From Prostheceraeus crozeri (Eukaryota > Platyhelminthes > Polycladida > Euryleptidae), in assembly GCA_907163375.1 (NCBI GenBank), contig CAJQUW010001115.1, forward strand, positions 65,001 to 129,000: DNA of 64,000 bases. The letters are read 5' to 3'. The notes under the pieces are model-generated. The model was given only the letters and a program-made list of their open reading frames with translations. It was not told the DNA's origin and did no database searches. The position numbers and the translations under genes were made by a program. Of this stretch, positions 1 through 10,892 are shown piece after piece (the first letter of the stretch is position 1; every line of letters starts with the position of its first letter).

Positions 1-540
1 CTCTCCGTGTCTTGCTCGCTTTCAGTGAAAAGCTGCTTGTATCATGAGAAGACTGCCTCAGTCATCACTAAAAATCCTTTCATTGACTGCAGCAGGGTCG
101 AAAACTCCAGAAAACCTCCAAAACTAGTGAATTTAAATTTTTCAACTTTTTAGCACTACTTATGAATACTCACTTAGGGCAGGTCAATAGCGATCGAACC
201 TTTTTTGAATCAAGTCAAACGGACTTGTAGAAGCAAAGTTACAAGCCTTTAAAGTTTTGGAGTCTTTTATGGCCTGGAGACGAAGGCCATCTCCTGGCGA
301 ACCTCTAAGTCTGACGCCTTAGCTGACTTCAGCAATGAAATTTTCTAAGTCGGTTTCTTACAGTAACCCGGAATTTGGAATGTCCAAAGCTATCATCGGA
401 GCTCAGAGAGACGACCTACCTTTGACAATCGCTCTTCTCTAAATGAAAAGTCTCTGTCGGTTCACGCTTATATAGTGTGTGGCGATCAGCTGATGACGTA
501 ATACCCATCATCCAAACACTAAAAACCCGTCTATCTCCGG
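1..540. other. No gene seen
   Basis: I see no coding frame longer than a few dozen codons that looks real, no RNA gene and no clear repeat ends here. It leads into the satellite that begins near 540. Confidence 0.5.
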
Positions 541-542
541 TT

Positions 543-2110
543 CTAGTGCTCCGATTGAGCTAGAAATTCACCATTTCCGTGTGGAATTTGACGCTGAATC
601 CGAATCTGCCCTCCATTTTCCCATCCGATGCTTCGTTTTGGCTCTACAGCCCACAGCCATCGCAAAAATTCTAACTGTCGTTTTTCGGAAAAATGATGAA
701 AAATTTTTTCTCTCCGATGGCTTTCAAATTTAGCATGCCGAAGCAGAATTTGACGCTGATTCCAAATCTGGTCTCTGATTTCCCGTCCGAGGCTTGCTTC
801 ACCCGCTAGAGCGATTTTCGTAAACATTCTAACTCTGTCGTTTCTTCGTCAAGGTCCAAAATTTTCAATAACGTCTCACCTCTAAACGAAGGCAGATACG
901 AACAAGCAATGTTTTCCACTGAATTTGTCTCACTCCCAGCTTTCAAATGAGCTATTGCACGACTTTCTACGATGTCTACAACCAAAGTTGGAAGAACGTT
1001 GCCGCGGGGGGGTCAGAACTTTTTCTCTCCGATGTCGCTGGAAAGAAGTTCCTAGACCCAACATTGGCCAAAACGTCCGAATTTGCACTCCATTTCCCCA
1101 TTCGAACACTCCTTCTGCCCGAAAAATGGACTTTCTCATCCCAAAACATCCAACACCCGCCTGCTTTCAAATGAGCTATTGCACGACTTTCTACGATCTC
1201 TAGAACCAAAGTTGGAAGTTTGGCAGGAGGGGGGGGGATACGTTGAGGGGGGGGCGATTGAGTTGGGAATACGTTCCTAGACCCAAAATTTCACGTAGAG
1301 TCCGAATCTGCACTCCATTTGCCCATCCGAATACTCCTTCTGCCCAAAAAATGGACTTTCTCATCCCAAAACATCCAACACCTGCCTTTTTCCAACTCTG
1401 ACGTTTTCCTACCATTTTCTTCCCTCAAGCCAAGAAAATTAGTCCAAACTGAGCTTTCCACTGCATTTTTCTCACTTTTAGCTTTCAAATGAGCTATTGC
1501 ACGACTTTCTACGATCTCTACAACCAAAGTTGGAAGTTTTTCAGGAGGGGGGGGTCAGAACTTTTTCTCTCCGATTGAGTTGGGAATACGTTCCTAGACC
1601 CAAAATTTCACGTAGAGTCCGAATCTGCACTCCAAATTCCCATCCGAACACTCCTTCTGCCCGAAAAATGGACTTTCTCATCCCAAAACCTCCAACACCT
1701 GACTTTTCCAACTCTGACGTTTTCAGAGATTCTACCCCTTCCCTCACAGGAAAACTCCTCCTTTCATCCTTCCCCACCCAAAATTTCACGTAGATTCCGA
1801 ATCTGCACTCCAATTTCCCATCCGAACTCTCCTTCATGCCGAATTCCGATCTCTCATCCCAAAACCACCCAACCACGCCTTTTTCCAACTCTGCCGTTTT
1901 CAGAGATTCTACCCCTTCCCTCACAGGAAAACTCCTCCTTCCATCCTTCCCCACCCAAAATTTCACGTAGATTCCGAATCTGAACTCCAATTTCCCATCC
2001 GAACACTCCTTCATGCCGAATTCCGATCTCTCTCATCCCAAAACCACCCAACCACGACTTTTTTCCAACTCTGCCGTTTTCAGAGATTCTACCCCTTGCC
2101 TCACAGGAAA
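543..2110. repeat. Degenerate complex satellite, units of about 180, 220 and 317 bp
   Basis: The phrase CGAATCTGCACTCCA recurs at about 1077, 1300, 1617, 1796 and 1976, with weaker copies near 590 and 750. A second phrase, GAGCTATTGCACGACTTTCT, occurs near 949, 1170 and 1491. The copies at 1260 and 1577 share a long near-identical stretch, giving a 317-bp higher-order period, and the right third has a regular period of about 180 bp. Short open frames on both strands simply reflect the lack of stops in the pyrimidine-rich strand. Short G runs are interspersed. Confidence 0.8.
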
Positions 2111-2965
2111 ACTCCTTCCCTCCAGAGGGGGGGGTAGGGACCTGTTTTCTCCCGACGGACCCATTCCTCCCACCACATCCTTGGCCACTTCCTTCCTCTC
2201 GCCAGGGGGATGAGTCAGCATTTCACATTTTGTCCTTGCGCCTGGGATGGGGTTACTACTATAGTCATCCTTCTGCGACCAGCGGAAACTCCTCTGTCAT
2301 GATCTATCTTCAAAGAATATCCAATGCCATATTGGGCCCTTCCCATGCCTGAGAGAGCCAACAACGCAACTGTAAATGCCAGGGATTTCAACAATTGCTC
2401 CATCGCATGCTAACTTGCAAAAATATACTTCTTCAAGAGATCCAAATTTTTCAATCAGATATCTTAGAACAGGTTGCAAATCTGCTTGCGACTGCACCTA
2501 TTTTCTTCTCGTGTCGGACGACACTGTGTCAAAAGACATAGGTAAATCATAAGAAATGTGACACTTGATGAATATTATACAAAATCATTTAAATATTCAA
2601 TAAAATATATTACATAAATTGACTTGATGGTGAAAGCCAAATTGAGTAGGCCTACATTTCAACTCTGTCTTTAACAGTGTATATTCTCGCTAAAATCGAT
2701 GTCCAAAACAACTTCGTTGTTATGCAATGATCCTTTTATGAATGTCGGTGAGGATTGCTAGACATAAATGCGATATAAGCTTGATGGGTTGCTTGCATGG
2801 ACCCTGAAATTTCAATATTATAGCTGCTATCATTTTTCTTCATCCCAGTCATGCAGCAATGCATCGACATCGATAATAATGATCTGTTTTTGTCTTCTTC
2901 AGTATTACCGGTAGAACAACCGCGTGAACAAGCAGTAAAAACTTATGATGTCGGTACTACAGTTC
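2111..2965. other. Polinton left flank; no confident gene
   Basis: A minus-strand open frame of about 66 codons at 2297-2497 could be a host exon, but I recognise no family and see no convincing splice context. The rest is AT-rich single-copy-looking DNA ending at the Polinton target site. Confidence 0.35.
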
Positions 2966-2971
2966 AACATC
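2966..2971. repeat. Polinton target-site duplication, left copy
   Basis: AACATC directly precedes the first base of the left terminal repeat and is repeated exactly after the right terminal repeat. A 6-bp duplication is the length known for Polintons. Confidence 0.9.
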
Positions 2972-3271
2972 AGTAGTGAAAACTGTGCCCTACTTGCGAG
3001 GGATAGGTACATGGACAGGTACATGTAAAATTTAGTGTTATCAATAGGTACATGGATAGGTACATGTATAATTCAGTGTTATGAATAGGAACAAATATGA
3101 GATCTGTTTTACTGGATAGGTACATGTGTTTGGTACAATCGGTTGAGTACACTGTGTTTCGGAACTTCTATGACCGAACTTGTGTGGTTTGGTTCTGAGC
3201 ACTTCGGTACGTACCGATAGACGATCGTTGTTTGATTTTGAATGGGTTTGCTCAATTGCGACTATTGTGAC
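2972..3271 (+). repeat. Polinton left terminal inverted repeat (300 bp)
   Basis: It matches the reverse complement of 23119-23418 over exactly 300 bp with about 8 substitutions and no length change. It starts AGTAGTGAAAACTG. Its outer half contains internal tandem copies of a unit built on GGTACATGGATAGGTACATG. Confidence 0.95.
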
Positions 3272-3332
3272 TATTGAAACCATTGTAATCAAGTTGACAC
3301 ATTGATTTTCCTTTTACGTAGACAAACTAAGC

Positions 3333-3340
3333 TATAAATA
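3333..3340 (+). promoter_or_regulatory. TATA box of the leftmost Polinton gene
   Basis: TATAAATA lies just inside the left terminal repeat. A start about 30 bp downstream would put the cap site near 3363, directly before the ATG pair at 3368-3373, so the leader would be very short. Confidence 0.5.
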
Positions 3341-3355
3341 TGAGATAGTTGTTTG

Positions 3356-3921
3356 ATGACATACATAATGATGACTAGTATCCCAACGTCGTGGGTTGTC
3401 GCAAGAGACCTTGGATATTCGTTCAAAGCTATAGAAACTGTAACAAATCTCAGTGAAAATATCAACGCTGGTGATTTAGTTGATCGACTAATGGATCTAG
3501 ATGAGCATGCTATGAATCACAATTTGGATCGTATGTGGATAGAGGATTTCTCCATGCTACACTGCAGTGATAGTGAAAATAAAAATTTAGGAGGATCAAA
3601 TTGGAACGATATGGAAAGAAGGAGACATCTGACAGTGTTTTAATGAAAAGTTCTCCCAATAAAAGTGATTTCAGAAGGAAATTAGAAGAAGAGACATTTA
3701 AATTATTATGTGAACGGAACTGCGTTAAATGTTTTAAACAGGAACGATCCCTTCTCTTTTTGCCATGTTCTCATAGCGTTATGTGTTCTACATGTTATGT
3801 ACCCTTTGAAACTTTCATCCTGTCCCTTTGTGATGAAGAATATCTTCAACAGCCACTGTATATCGTGCATGATGAGTCATCAGGCAGGTCTGTGATTAGT
3901 CACTATTGTGTCTTTGTTTGA
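3356..3921 (+). CDS. RING-finger protein with UBA-like segment, IAP-like E3 (Polinton cargo, fossil)
   Basis: The downstream part has a C3HC4-type RING: CVKC, then PCSH, CSTC and a final Cys pair, in the compact spacing of the RING at the end of IAP and MIB-type ubiquitin ligases. The upstream part contains VARDLGY and a DLVDRLMDLDE helix, which resembles the UBA-like segment preceding the RING in IAPs. Known members of these families transfer ubiquitin and often block cell death; that role here is inference. It sits directly inside the left terminal repeat behind a TATA box and is not a core Polinton gene, so it is probably captured cargo. The gene looks broken. Confidence is good for the RING, moderate for the UBA-like part. 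Confidence 0.65.
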
Positions 3922-4736
3922 CATTCTATATAAGGAGGATAATTGTACCGTTCTATTTCAAGCATAATTTGAGGCTAATACAATGTCAATCAGCATGTCG
4001 TTCACTACCAACATTCCCATTTCAATAATTTACCAAAGTCAACTCTTCACCGGCAATATATTTTACTCTGCCGTAAATATAAACTGGCTATAAAGCGGAT
4101 TTGGTGGATCTGATGGAGGAAATAGTGAAGTATTTCGCTTCGGAGAGGACGTTGTGGTGCAGAGAATGTTAATGAGAGTCGTGAACAACGCTCTTACACG
4201 AAGTTGCAAGATTTTGGTTCAATGAAGTATTTCGCCTACTAGCTCAAACGGAGATTGTACCGGAATACTCTTGCTGTTGGTTGCAGCAGTATCATCGGAA
4301 ACTCAACACATGTCTCCATGACATTATCACCTCCAGCTACTATGACGAGAAGGGTGACAAATGTAAATTGGACTTATTCAGCGGACCGCTATCAGTAAGC
4401 ATCAATGTGGCTGCTCAAGGACATTCTGAGGTAATCAGTTTGCGGGCATACTATGCCAATATTTTAAAGACTTTCCATTTAAAGCCCTGCTGTATGTGCT
4501 GCCAATTTCAAAAACATCTAATGAAAGACATTTGAGCAGCTCATAACTGCTACAAATCAGACTCTCGCCGATGTGAGTGTATATCAGTTTCCCTCTACAA
4601 CTTGTTAAGTGTTTTATGTAATTTTATAAGTAACAGCAACAAACTCTATGTGAATGCTTGTAAACTTTTGTATATAATGTTGTAAGTACTAAGCAAAAAT
4701 TGTAATTGTATTATCTATTTCCATATTAGAATAAAA
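3922..4736 (+). other. Polinton stretch with one coding-like patch, function unknown
   Basis: Coding-like plus-strand sequence at about 4281-4535 encodes roughly 80 residues with several Cys and hydrophobic stretches but no motif I recognise. GGCTATAAAGCGG near 4087 could be a TATA box for it. The rest is AT-rich and looks non-coding. Confidence 0.35.
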
Positions 4737-5054
4737 ATGTCTGTAAAACGGAAGGCATCTTCTCGTCAATCGAAACGGTCCTTCAAACCTTCAAGTCAGT
4801 TTAAAAATGCGTTGCGAAAGTTAAACAGGATACATGATAATAAGAAGAAGTGTAAATTAATTCAAAATTCAAGTGATGATTTCATTCGTGATTTAGCTTT
4901 TGCAATACACAAATGTCTACCTATTTACAAGCCTCTATTGAATGCTGGCTCTTTTGAATAGCATAAAAAAGTTTTCAAATCCAAGGAGTAGTGATAAGAA
5001 AAGGCGAAACTTAATTCAGCGCGGTGGTGGTGGGTCTCTAAAGTATGTTAAATG
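4737..5054 (+). CDS. Small basic Polinton protein ending in a Gly-rich tail (fossil)
   Basis: A short Lys/Arg/Ser-rich N-terminus (MSVKRKASSRQSKRSF) is followed by a helical segment rich in LNRIHDNKKKCKLIQ, and near 5015-5040 by a tail reading LIQRGGGG. Small basic proteins with an IQ-R-GGG tail occur in other Polintons and adintovirus-like elements as I remember them; no role is established to my knowledge. Charge and size would suit a DNA-binding or core component. The gene looks broken once or so. Confidence 0.5.
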
Positions 5055-5146
5055 ATATTGGAAACAGTATTAATGTGTAATCAATAGTCGCTTCGAAGGA
5101 TTGCAGCAACTGCTGCAATGTTAATATAGGGTTAGCGAATCATAAA

Positions 5147-5196
5147 GTGACACGTCATCACTTCGATTGATGAGTCATATATAGGTGTATATAAGG
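5147..5196 (+). promoter_or_regulatory. bZIP-type sites plus TATA box
   Basis: Within 50 bp lie CACGTCA (CRE-like), a perfect AP-1 site TGAGTCA at 5171-5177, and TATATAAGG at 5188-5196. The ATG of the next gene is at 5282, with a cap site expected near 5220. The same combination stands in front of the polymerase gene. Confidence 0.55.
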
Positions 5197-5281
5197 AAGA
5201 CGCTTTAATGATATTTTATCACTTTCAAGTGACAATTCGTTTGCGCTGGTTGAAAGCTCCGACTTTAGTACTTGTTGAAAC

Positions 5282-6014
5282 ATGACTCAGAAAATGTATA
5301 CAATCAGAGAGGAAGGTGACGCTTTTGAGCAAGATCTCTTGAAGCTTCGTCCGACACGAAAGTGCAAGGGATTGGAAATACATTCTACTTTCAAACCTTG
5401 AATTATGGTGATGATGGCTTTTATCTTCAAGTTCCATTCTTCCACAGTAATGGTATGTCTACATCAGGGTATAGCAATATGAGACAAATGCGAGTGAATT
5501 TTCCAAAATGGCAACAGATGATTCTTAAAACTATTGACTCTTTCGCGAAAGAATGTGTTGAGCTGCCTGAAAGTGCTCCCACTCATTGGAGAAAGGCATT
5601 AGAGGAAGGAGTTGGTTACAAGGAATTGCCGGAATTCGATACACTGTTTTTAAACTATCGGATCATTTTCAAGCATTCGATCTCTAAACAAACGCGATGG
5701 AATGTGAGGATCTCAAACGGGGTCGCTATATGGGCGTAGTGCACGTTGCCGGACTTTATATTGGCTCACATGGTTCGACTGGTAAAGTCGCATCTTTACA
5801 AATGAAGGTTCTTCAACTAGACTATGAACCACTACCAATTGATAAATGTTTAATTAACATTGATAAGACTGCTTCAAGTGATGGGAAGGAAGAGAGCAAA
5901 AAGCGAGGGCGGAAATCAAAAGATGGGAATCCTAAATTGAAGTTGAAGCGCCAAGATGCTGACTTAAAAGCTTTCTATAATCCTAATTGTGATGAGGAAA
6001 CACAAATGTTTTAA
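5282..6014 (+). CDS. Polinton protein of unknown function, basic C-terminus (fossil)
   Basis: It begins MTQKMYTIREEGDAF. A middle part with FYLQVPFF and RVNFPKWQQMI could be a short beta-sheet followed by a helix, a pattern also seen in PC4-type single-strand DNA-binding domains, but that is only suggestive. The C-terminal part has GRYMGVVHVAGLYIG and then a nuclear-signal-like KKRGRKSK tract, ending ETQMF. An AATAAA lies just downstream (about 6068). It sits between the small basic protein and the ATPase behind a TATA/bZIP promoter. The gene is in more than one piece. No family assigned. Confidence 0.5.
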
Positions 6015-6159
6015 TTTGTAAATGTTTTAATTTGTAAATGTAACTTGAAAGTTTCTATTCTAAATGTAAATAAACGTGATCTGGAACATGTGTCTGTTTT
6101 GTTGTTCTAAGAAAAAAAAATTAGCGGGATGATGAGTTTAATGTTAATGGAATTATAAG

Positions 6160-6795
6160 ATGACAGATTTTCGTCTATTCACTGATCGCACAATGTGTGT
6201 CGCTGGACCAAGTCAGTCCGGTAAAACTACATTTGTAACTGAATTGCTACAATATAGAAATGAAATGTTTAACAAGGAAATTAAGAGAGTCAAATGGTAT
6301 TATGGAATATTTCAACCACAACTACATTCTGCACTTCGCCAGAAAGGTTATGAGGTGAAGCAAGGGTTGCCATCAACTGAGGATATCAAAGCAGGTGACT
6401 TACTAGTATTAGATGATCTATTACGAGAAAGCAAATCTTCAAAGGATGTAACTGAAATGTTCATTCAAACTGCACATCATAGGGAAGCTTTTATTATCTA
6501 CATCACCCAAAACATCTTCGATGGAGGGAAAGAGCAAAGAACTAGAAGTTTGAATACACATTATTTGGCAATATTTAAAAATCCAAGAGATAGCAGTCAG
6601 ATACATCATCTCAGTAGACAGATATTACCTCAACAACCTAAAGTACTTTCAAAAATATATGAAGATGTAACAAAGAAACCACATGGTTATCTATTTATTG
6701 ATCTAACCCAGGAATCTCCGGAACGACTTCGATTTCGAACAAATATCATACCTAATTCCGCTGAACCAATGACAGTTTTCTCGGTTCACAGTTAG
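6160..6795 (+). CDS. Polinton packaging ATPase, FtsK/HerA type (fossil element)
   Basis: Walker A is GPSQSGKT at residues 16-23 and Walker B is LLVLDD at 81-86, followed by a polar sensor segment IYITQN at about 113-118. Size (211 residues) and layout match the genome-packaging ATPases of Polintons, adintoviruses and virophages, which power DNA entry into capsids. The start is the first ATG of an open frame. It lies upstream of the conserved maturation-type protein and integrase, the usual Polinton order. The frame looks open from end to end. Confidence 0.92.
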   Translation: MTDFRLFTDRTMCVAGPSQSGKTTFVTELLQYRNEMFNKEIKRVKWYYGIFQPQLHSALRQKGYEVKQGLPSTEDIKAGDLLVLDDLLRESKSSKDVTEMFIQTAHHREAFIIYITQNIFDGGKEQRTRSLNTHYLAIFKNPRDSSQIHHLSRQILPQQPKVLSKIYEDVTKKPHGYLFIDLTQESPERLRFRTNIIPNSAEPMTVFSVHS

Positions 6796-6834
6796 TTTTA
6801 AGAAATGTACTTTGTTGCCTTATTATTTTCAAAC

Positions 6835-7490
6835 ATGTCGTATTCAAAGATGGTAGTCATTCCTCAAGACGAGTATGTACAATTGACTACATTACAAAGT
6901 GCACAGGAAGTCAAAAATATAGATCAACCTATTACGAATCAACTTAAGGAAGTAACACAAAAGGATATGGAAATTCAGAAGATTAAGGATCCCTATCGAC
7001 GAATGCAATTAGCAGCTGAAAACATTGACGAGAGGCGACAGATTCGTGACAAGTTGCGTACGATTTATAAACCTTGTCAACACCTCGACCATATCGTGTG
7101 CGCGCTCAGCGATTATTTGACTTCATTGATCCACATGTGAAGTTCAATGAGAGAGGGGAGATAATAGATGAAACAACTGGTGATGTTATTAGAAATAGTC
7201 ACATAGATGACCTTCTACAATATGCTGTCAGAGATGTAAGGCGAAAACTAGGTGCACCACAAGGATGGACATATTTTCAGAAAATTTTATCTGATCAAAA
7301 TGTACCTCACAATATTATTGGAGGACCGACTGTGAATGAATTGGATAAGGGTCACTTACAAGATGGATCAAAGAGTAAAACACCCACGATGGCGGTCAAG
7401 CGAGAGATCCCGATGATCTGCAACCAAAAAGAGCTACTAGGCGCTCAATGCGCGTTGCGAAGGAGTATAGTAAATATTAAGCAAATATGA
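6835..7490 (+). CDS. Conserved Polinton protein between ATPase and integrase (fossil)
   Basis: The start MSYSKMVVIPQDEY and the segment KIKDPYRRMQL are typical of a Polinton gene commonly found next to the ATPase. The second half has FIDPHVKFNERGEI, then LLQYAVRDVRRKLGAPQGW, a helix-rich segment ending in a basic tail. No enzymatic motif is visible; a virion-assembly role is inferred from its position only. An ATG at 6805 would add ten residues, but the conserved-looking start is at 6835. The gene looks broken about once. Confidence 0.6.
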
Positions 7491-7514
7491 ATTAAGCCTT
7501 GCCTCTCTCATATC

Positions 7515-7841
7515 ATGTCGTTACAAAAATTTTGCTGTTGTTTGAAATCTGCGCTCGAAGGTAAAGCAGAAGAGGGCATAGAGGTTGATATCAATTGTGT
7601 TAGCAGCTGCTGTGGGAGTAATGCGCGTGCAAATCAGAACAAAGACGATGAGTACAGCAGTGAAACTCAGAAAGATTTATTACGACTTAAATCATCCCGC
7701 AAGTTTCAGTCGTCCGGAGGTTCTAGCTCGTGCAGCAGGTGTGGGAATAGAGAAAGTCAAGAAGTGGTTGAGGAGTCAATCGACTTACACTCTTCACAAA
7801 AATGCGAGAAAGCGGTTTCCAACAAGAAAATATGTTGTTAA
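7515..7841 (+). CDS. Short Cys-rich frame overlapping the integrase start
   Basis: It begins MSLQKFCCCLKSALEG and has a second cluster CVSSCCG near residue 28. Clustered cysteines right after the start could be palmitoylation sites. It overlaps the first part of the integrase in another frame, so the later half may be only a shadow. It may be a small separate gene or the original front of the integrase region. Confidence 0.3.
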   Translation: MSLQKFCCCLKSALEGKAEEGIEVDINCVSSCCGSNARANQNKDDEYSSETQKDLLRLKSSRKFQSSGGSSSCSRCGNRESQEVVEESIDLHSSQKCEKAVSNKKICC

Positions 7842-8736
7842 CAATATAGATAGTCAATGGCAAGCGGACTTGGCTGACATGCAACAGATATCACAGTACA
7901 ATGATGGCTATAAATACATCTTTACCGTAATAGATATTTTATCTCGCTATGCTTGGGCACGTGCGCTGAAATCTAAACGAGGACCAGAAGTTGAAGCGGC
8001 TTTTCAGAGCATTTTCGATGAGGGGCGTGTTCCGCAAAGAATACAGACCGATCAAGGGAAGGAATTCGAAAACTCTCATGTTCGAAGTCTCCTTAAAAGT
8101 CATAATGTGGAATTGTTTAGTGTCAAAAGTGCTTATAAAGCTGCCATGGTTGAGAGGTTCAATCGCACACTGAAGACAAAAATATGGCGCTATTTCACTG
8201 CAAAAAATACACATGTTTGGGTAGGTGAGCTGCAGAAATTTGTTAAGAATTACAATGAAAGCTACCATCGAATCATTAACATGAAACCAGTTGATGTTAC
8301 CCCAGATAATGTGATGGATGTATGGCTTCGATTGTATGATAAGAAAGCGAAAAACATTTCCAATGAAAAGAAAATTAATGTTGGTGATAGAGTTCGGATT
8401 TCAAAGGTTAAGTCTACATTTGAGAAGGGGTATCTACCGAATTGGACTGAAGAAGAGTTTTTTGTAGATGAAGTAAATACAAAATTTAGACCCACCAAGT
8501 ATAAATTAATAGATTACCATGGCAATCCAATTGAAGGAAAATTTTACTCTTATGAATTGCAAGTATTAGACAGAAGTGAAGAGGTGTATATGATTGACAA
8601 AATAATTAGGAGGAAAGGTCATGGCAATCAAAGGAAATATCTAGTTAAATGGAAAGGATATCCTGATTCATTCAATAGCTGGATAACGCACCAGGATCTA
8701 CAAAATGTGGAGGTGGGAGACACTCGTAACTTTTAA
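7648..8736 (+). CDS. Polinton integrase with C-terminal chromodomain (fossil element)
   Basis: Counting from 7585, the rve-type catalytic core shows an aspartate in QADLADM (residue 95), one in QTDQGKEF (156) and a glutamate in MVERFNRTLK (190), the D,D,E triad of retrovirus-like integrases. A linker with NVGDRVRISK follows, then a chromodomain at about 333-372 with its aromatic cage context YLVKWKGYP. The enzyme inserts the element and would give 6-bp duplications; the chromodomain probably directs it to modified histones. The natural start is likely the ATG at 7648 or 7621. The reading frame looks open. Confidence 0.95.
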   Translation: MSTAVKLRKIYYDLNHPASFSRPEVLARAAGVGIEKVKKWLRSQSTYTLHKNARKRFPTRKYVVNNIDSQWQADLADMQQISQYNDGYKYIFTVIDILSRYAWARALKSKRGPEVEAAFQSIFDEGRVPQRIQTDQGKEFENSHVRSLLKSHNVELFSVKSAYKAAMVERFNRTLKTKIWRYFTAKNTHVWVGELQKFVKNYNESYHRIINMKPVDVTPDNVMDVWLRLYDKKAKNISNEKKINVGDRVRISKVKSTFEKGYLPNWTEEEFFVDEVNTKFRPTKYKLIDYHGNPIEGKFYSYELQVLDRSEEVYMIDKIIRRKGHGNQRKYLVKWKGYPDSFNSWITHQDLQNVEVGDTRNF

Positions 8737-8776
8737 GCTAATATAGCATGCGACTTCTTCCATATATGAGTTTAAT

Positions 8777-10357
8777 ATGTCTACTAACTTCAACATCATT
8801 CTTCCAAGCAATAGCAACCCCAAGATATTCCCAAGTAACAAACCATCTCTCTACTCTGTTGAATTCGCTAATCCAATTACTCTGCATGGACCCCATGAAG
8901 TTGCTCTAACTGAAATTACTTATTACAACGATATCAGTTTGCTAAAGAACAACTATTTTGAATTACATAAAGAAGTGCGAGAGAAGGATGATTGCTTTCG
9001 CATATTTCAAAATAGTCTACATGGTACATGGGCCTTTCATCATCTAACTTTACATCCTTTTTCAACATCTTTACCATCTGTCCAAAACATGATTAAAATT
9101 CAAAAGGCATTTGCAACGTCAACTTTTGATTCCAAGGTTCCCACAATGAGCTTGCAAGATACAGAAAAGGAAATCGGTAGAATGTTTGAACGAATAAATG
9201 ATCTCTTCAAACTGACTTTGAATAAATTCTACAAACCAGTCATAAAGGGGTCAACAAAATTGATGAAGGAAGGGAAGCATGTTCTTATTGTATTAGGTAA
9301 GGATTTGAGTCATACTTTTGGGTATTTCAGAACAACTTCCTCATCAAGGTATTGATACAATGGACGTGGGTGGAATTCGGAGAGGAAAGTCACTGATTTT
9401 AAATGTAGAATTGTGCCATTGTATGCATTACAAAAAAGGAGCATCCGAGTAAAAAATAAATTTGAGGTCATTAGAAGTGTTGAAGACTTTGCAAGAAAGT
9501 TTCAAGGATCAGTGCCAGAAACGTTAATGACTTGTGAATATAAGAAAGAGAAAGTAACTTTATTTACTGTTGAAACGGAGGCAGAATTTATTGTTTTTAC
9601 TAAAAAGACACCATTGGAAAAGTCTGAGTCCGCTGTTATTGAATTCGGAACTGAAATGATTGGGATGTTTAAGGGCCTTGAAAGCGCACCTTGGTTGACA
9701 GAATTAAATGATACATTCAAGGTTTAATTGTCCTCTTCTAAACTCAAAGCATCAACAAATGCTTCATGGGATATCCACGTATACAGCGAAGACATATTGG
9801 GTGATGAATTGTCTACTTCCAGTGAACTTGTAAAAAGAGTTAATTTGAACATTGAAAGCTTGAAAACGCCATCTGAATTGTACAAAGTTAAATGAGTTTG
9901 GTGTAGATTACCTTGATGCAGATGAATATCACTTTTCTTATGACCCACATAAGAAATGCATGATTGTAAAGGTAGGGAAGAACTCTCTTATCAAGCTGGA
10001 TAGCGTGTTAACGACCACATTGAGATTCTCAAAATCCAATGAAGGCATTTATGAAGGCACATCAATAGGTGATACAGCCCCATCACTAGAGCGTGATATA
10101 AGTACCTTATACGTCTATTGTAACATTATTGAATATACAAGGTTGGCGACATTGAGGCCCCACTTCTGCGCACATTTCCTCTCTCATCCGTAAGGAAGCA
10201 ACTAATCAATCGAGAATTTTTTAACACAATGTATCTACCAATCAGCCGAAATTTCATCAATAGAATTGACATATCAATTCATGATGACGCAGTAGAAGTA
10301 GTACCGTTCTGTGGTGGTGTTACTGTTTTGACCCTACATATTAGGTCACGAGAATAA
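8777..10357 (+). CDS. Polinton minor capsid (penton-type) protein (fossil)
   Basis: The N-terminus (NFNIILPSNSNPKIFPSNKP, then HEVALTEI) is the typical opening of the Polinton/adintovirus minor capsid protein. The far end, PFCGGVTVL followed by a short basic tail, resembles the usual closing strand. In between lie mostly beta-type segments. It is placed between integrase and core/major capsid genes, as in related elements. It is broken into several pieces, so only the outer bounds are given. Confidence 0.7.
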
Positions 10358-10400
10358 GGCTTTACGCTATTATGCCTTCCATAGTTATTCCATAGTCATA

Positions 10401-10883
10401 ATGACAGGCATTTACAGTAGACCATCATATCAGAGCGGTTATCCCGTGTTTGTTGGAGGTAGACGACAAGTTGGATGAGGCATATTTGGTGCACTAAGAC
10501 GTATGGATCTTCCAACACTCAAAAAGTATGGCGTACCAATCATGAAGCGTGTTGGAAGCAGGGCTTTAGATTTTGGTGGAAATGTTGCAGCTGATGCGCT
10601 TCAAGGTGAGGATATCGGTGAATCTATGAAAATGCGCGCGCAGCAATCTGCCATAGACGCATTAGATGATTTAACAAAGACGAGACGTACAGTTCGGAAG
10701 AAGCGTAGGAAGTCAAGGCAAGTTGGATCCGGTCGAGTTACTAAGCAAAGACGCAGGAAGAGTAAAAAGCCGACTAGAGCAGCACGTTCTAAATCTAGAC
10801 GTCGAGTGAAAACAAGAAGGCGCAAACGAAATTCCACAGCGACTAGAAACAAGTCAAAACGAAGGAAGACAACATATTTGTAG
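10401..10883 (+). CDS. Basic virion core protein, adenovirus pVI/pVII-like layout (fossil)
   Basis: The N-terminal part has Gly/Arg-rich sequence with a short amphipathic IFGALRRMDLP segment and a helix VGSRALDFGGNVAADAL. The last 60 residues are almost entirely Arg, Lys, Ser and Thr. This mix of membrane-active-type N-terminus and highly basic tail recalls the small virion proteins of adenovirus-like elements, which contact DNA inside capsids. Its position between minor and major capsid genes supports a virion role. About one break. Confidence 0.6.
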
Positions 10884-10892
10884 AGCCAATAC

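Noticed and set aside
925-2014. Overlapping open frames of 60-157 codons on both strands at 0.9-2.0 kb
   Set aside because: They follow the satellite unit, repeat with its period and show no domain; stops are rare because one strand is pyrimidine-rich.
2972-3271. Polinton terminal repeat as a separate MITE
   Set aside because: The match is to the other Polinton end at exactly 300 bp with a shared target duplication, so it is the element's own terminus.
7939-8498. Minus-strand frames of 78-109 codons opposite the integrase
   Set aside because: Antisense shadows of a well-supported coding region.
10601-10852. Minus-strand Leu/Arg-rich frame opposite the basic core protein
   Set aside because: Caused by the Arg/Lys codon bias of the sense gene.
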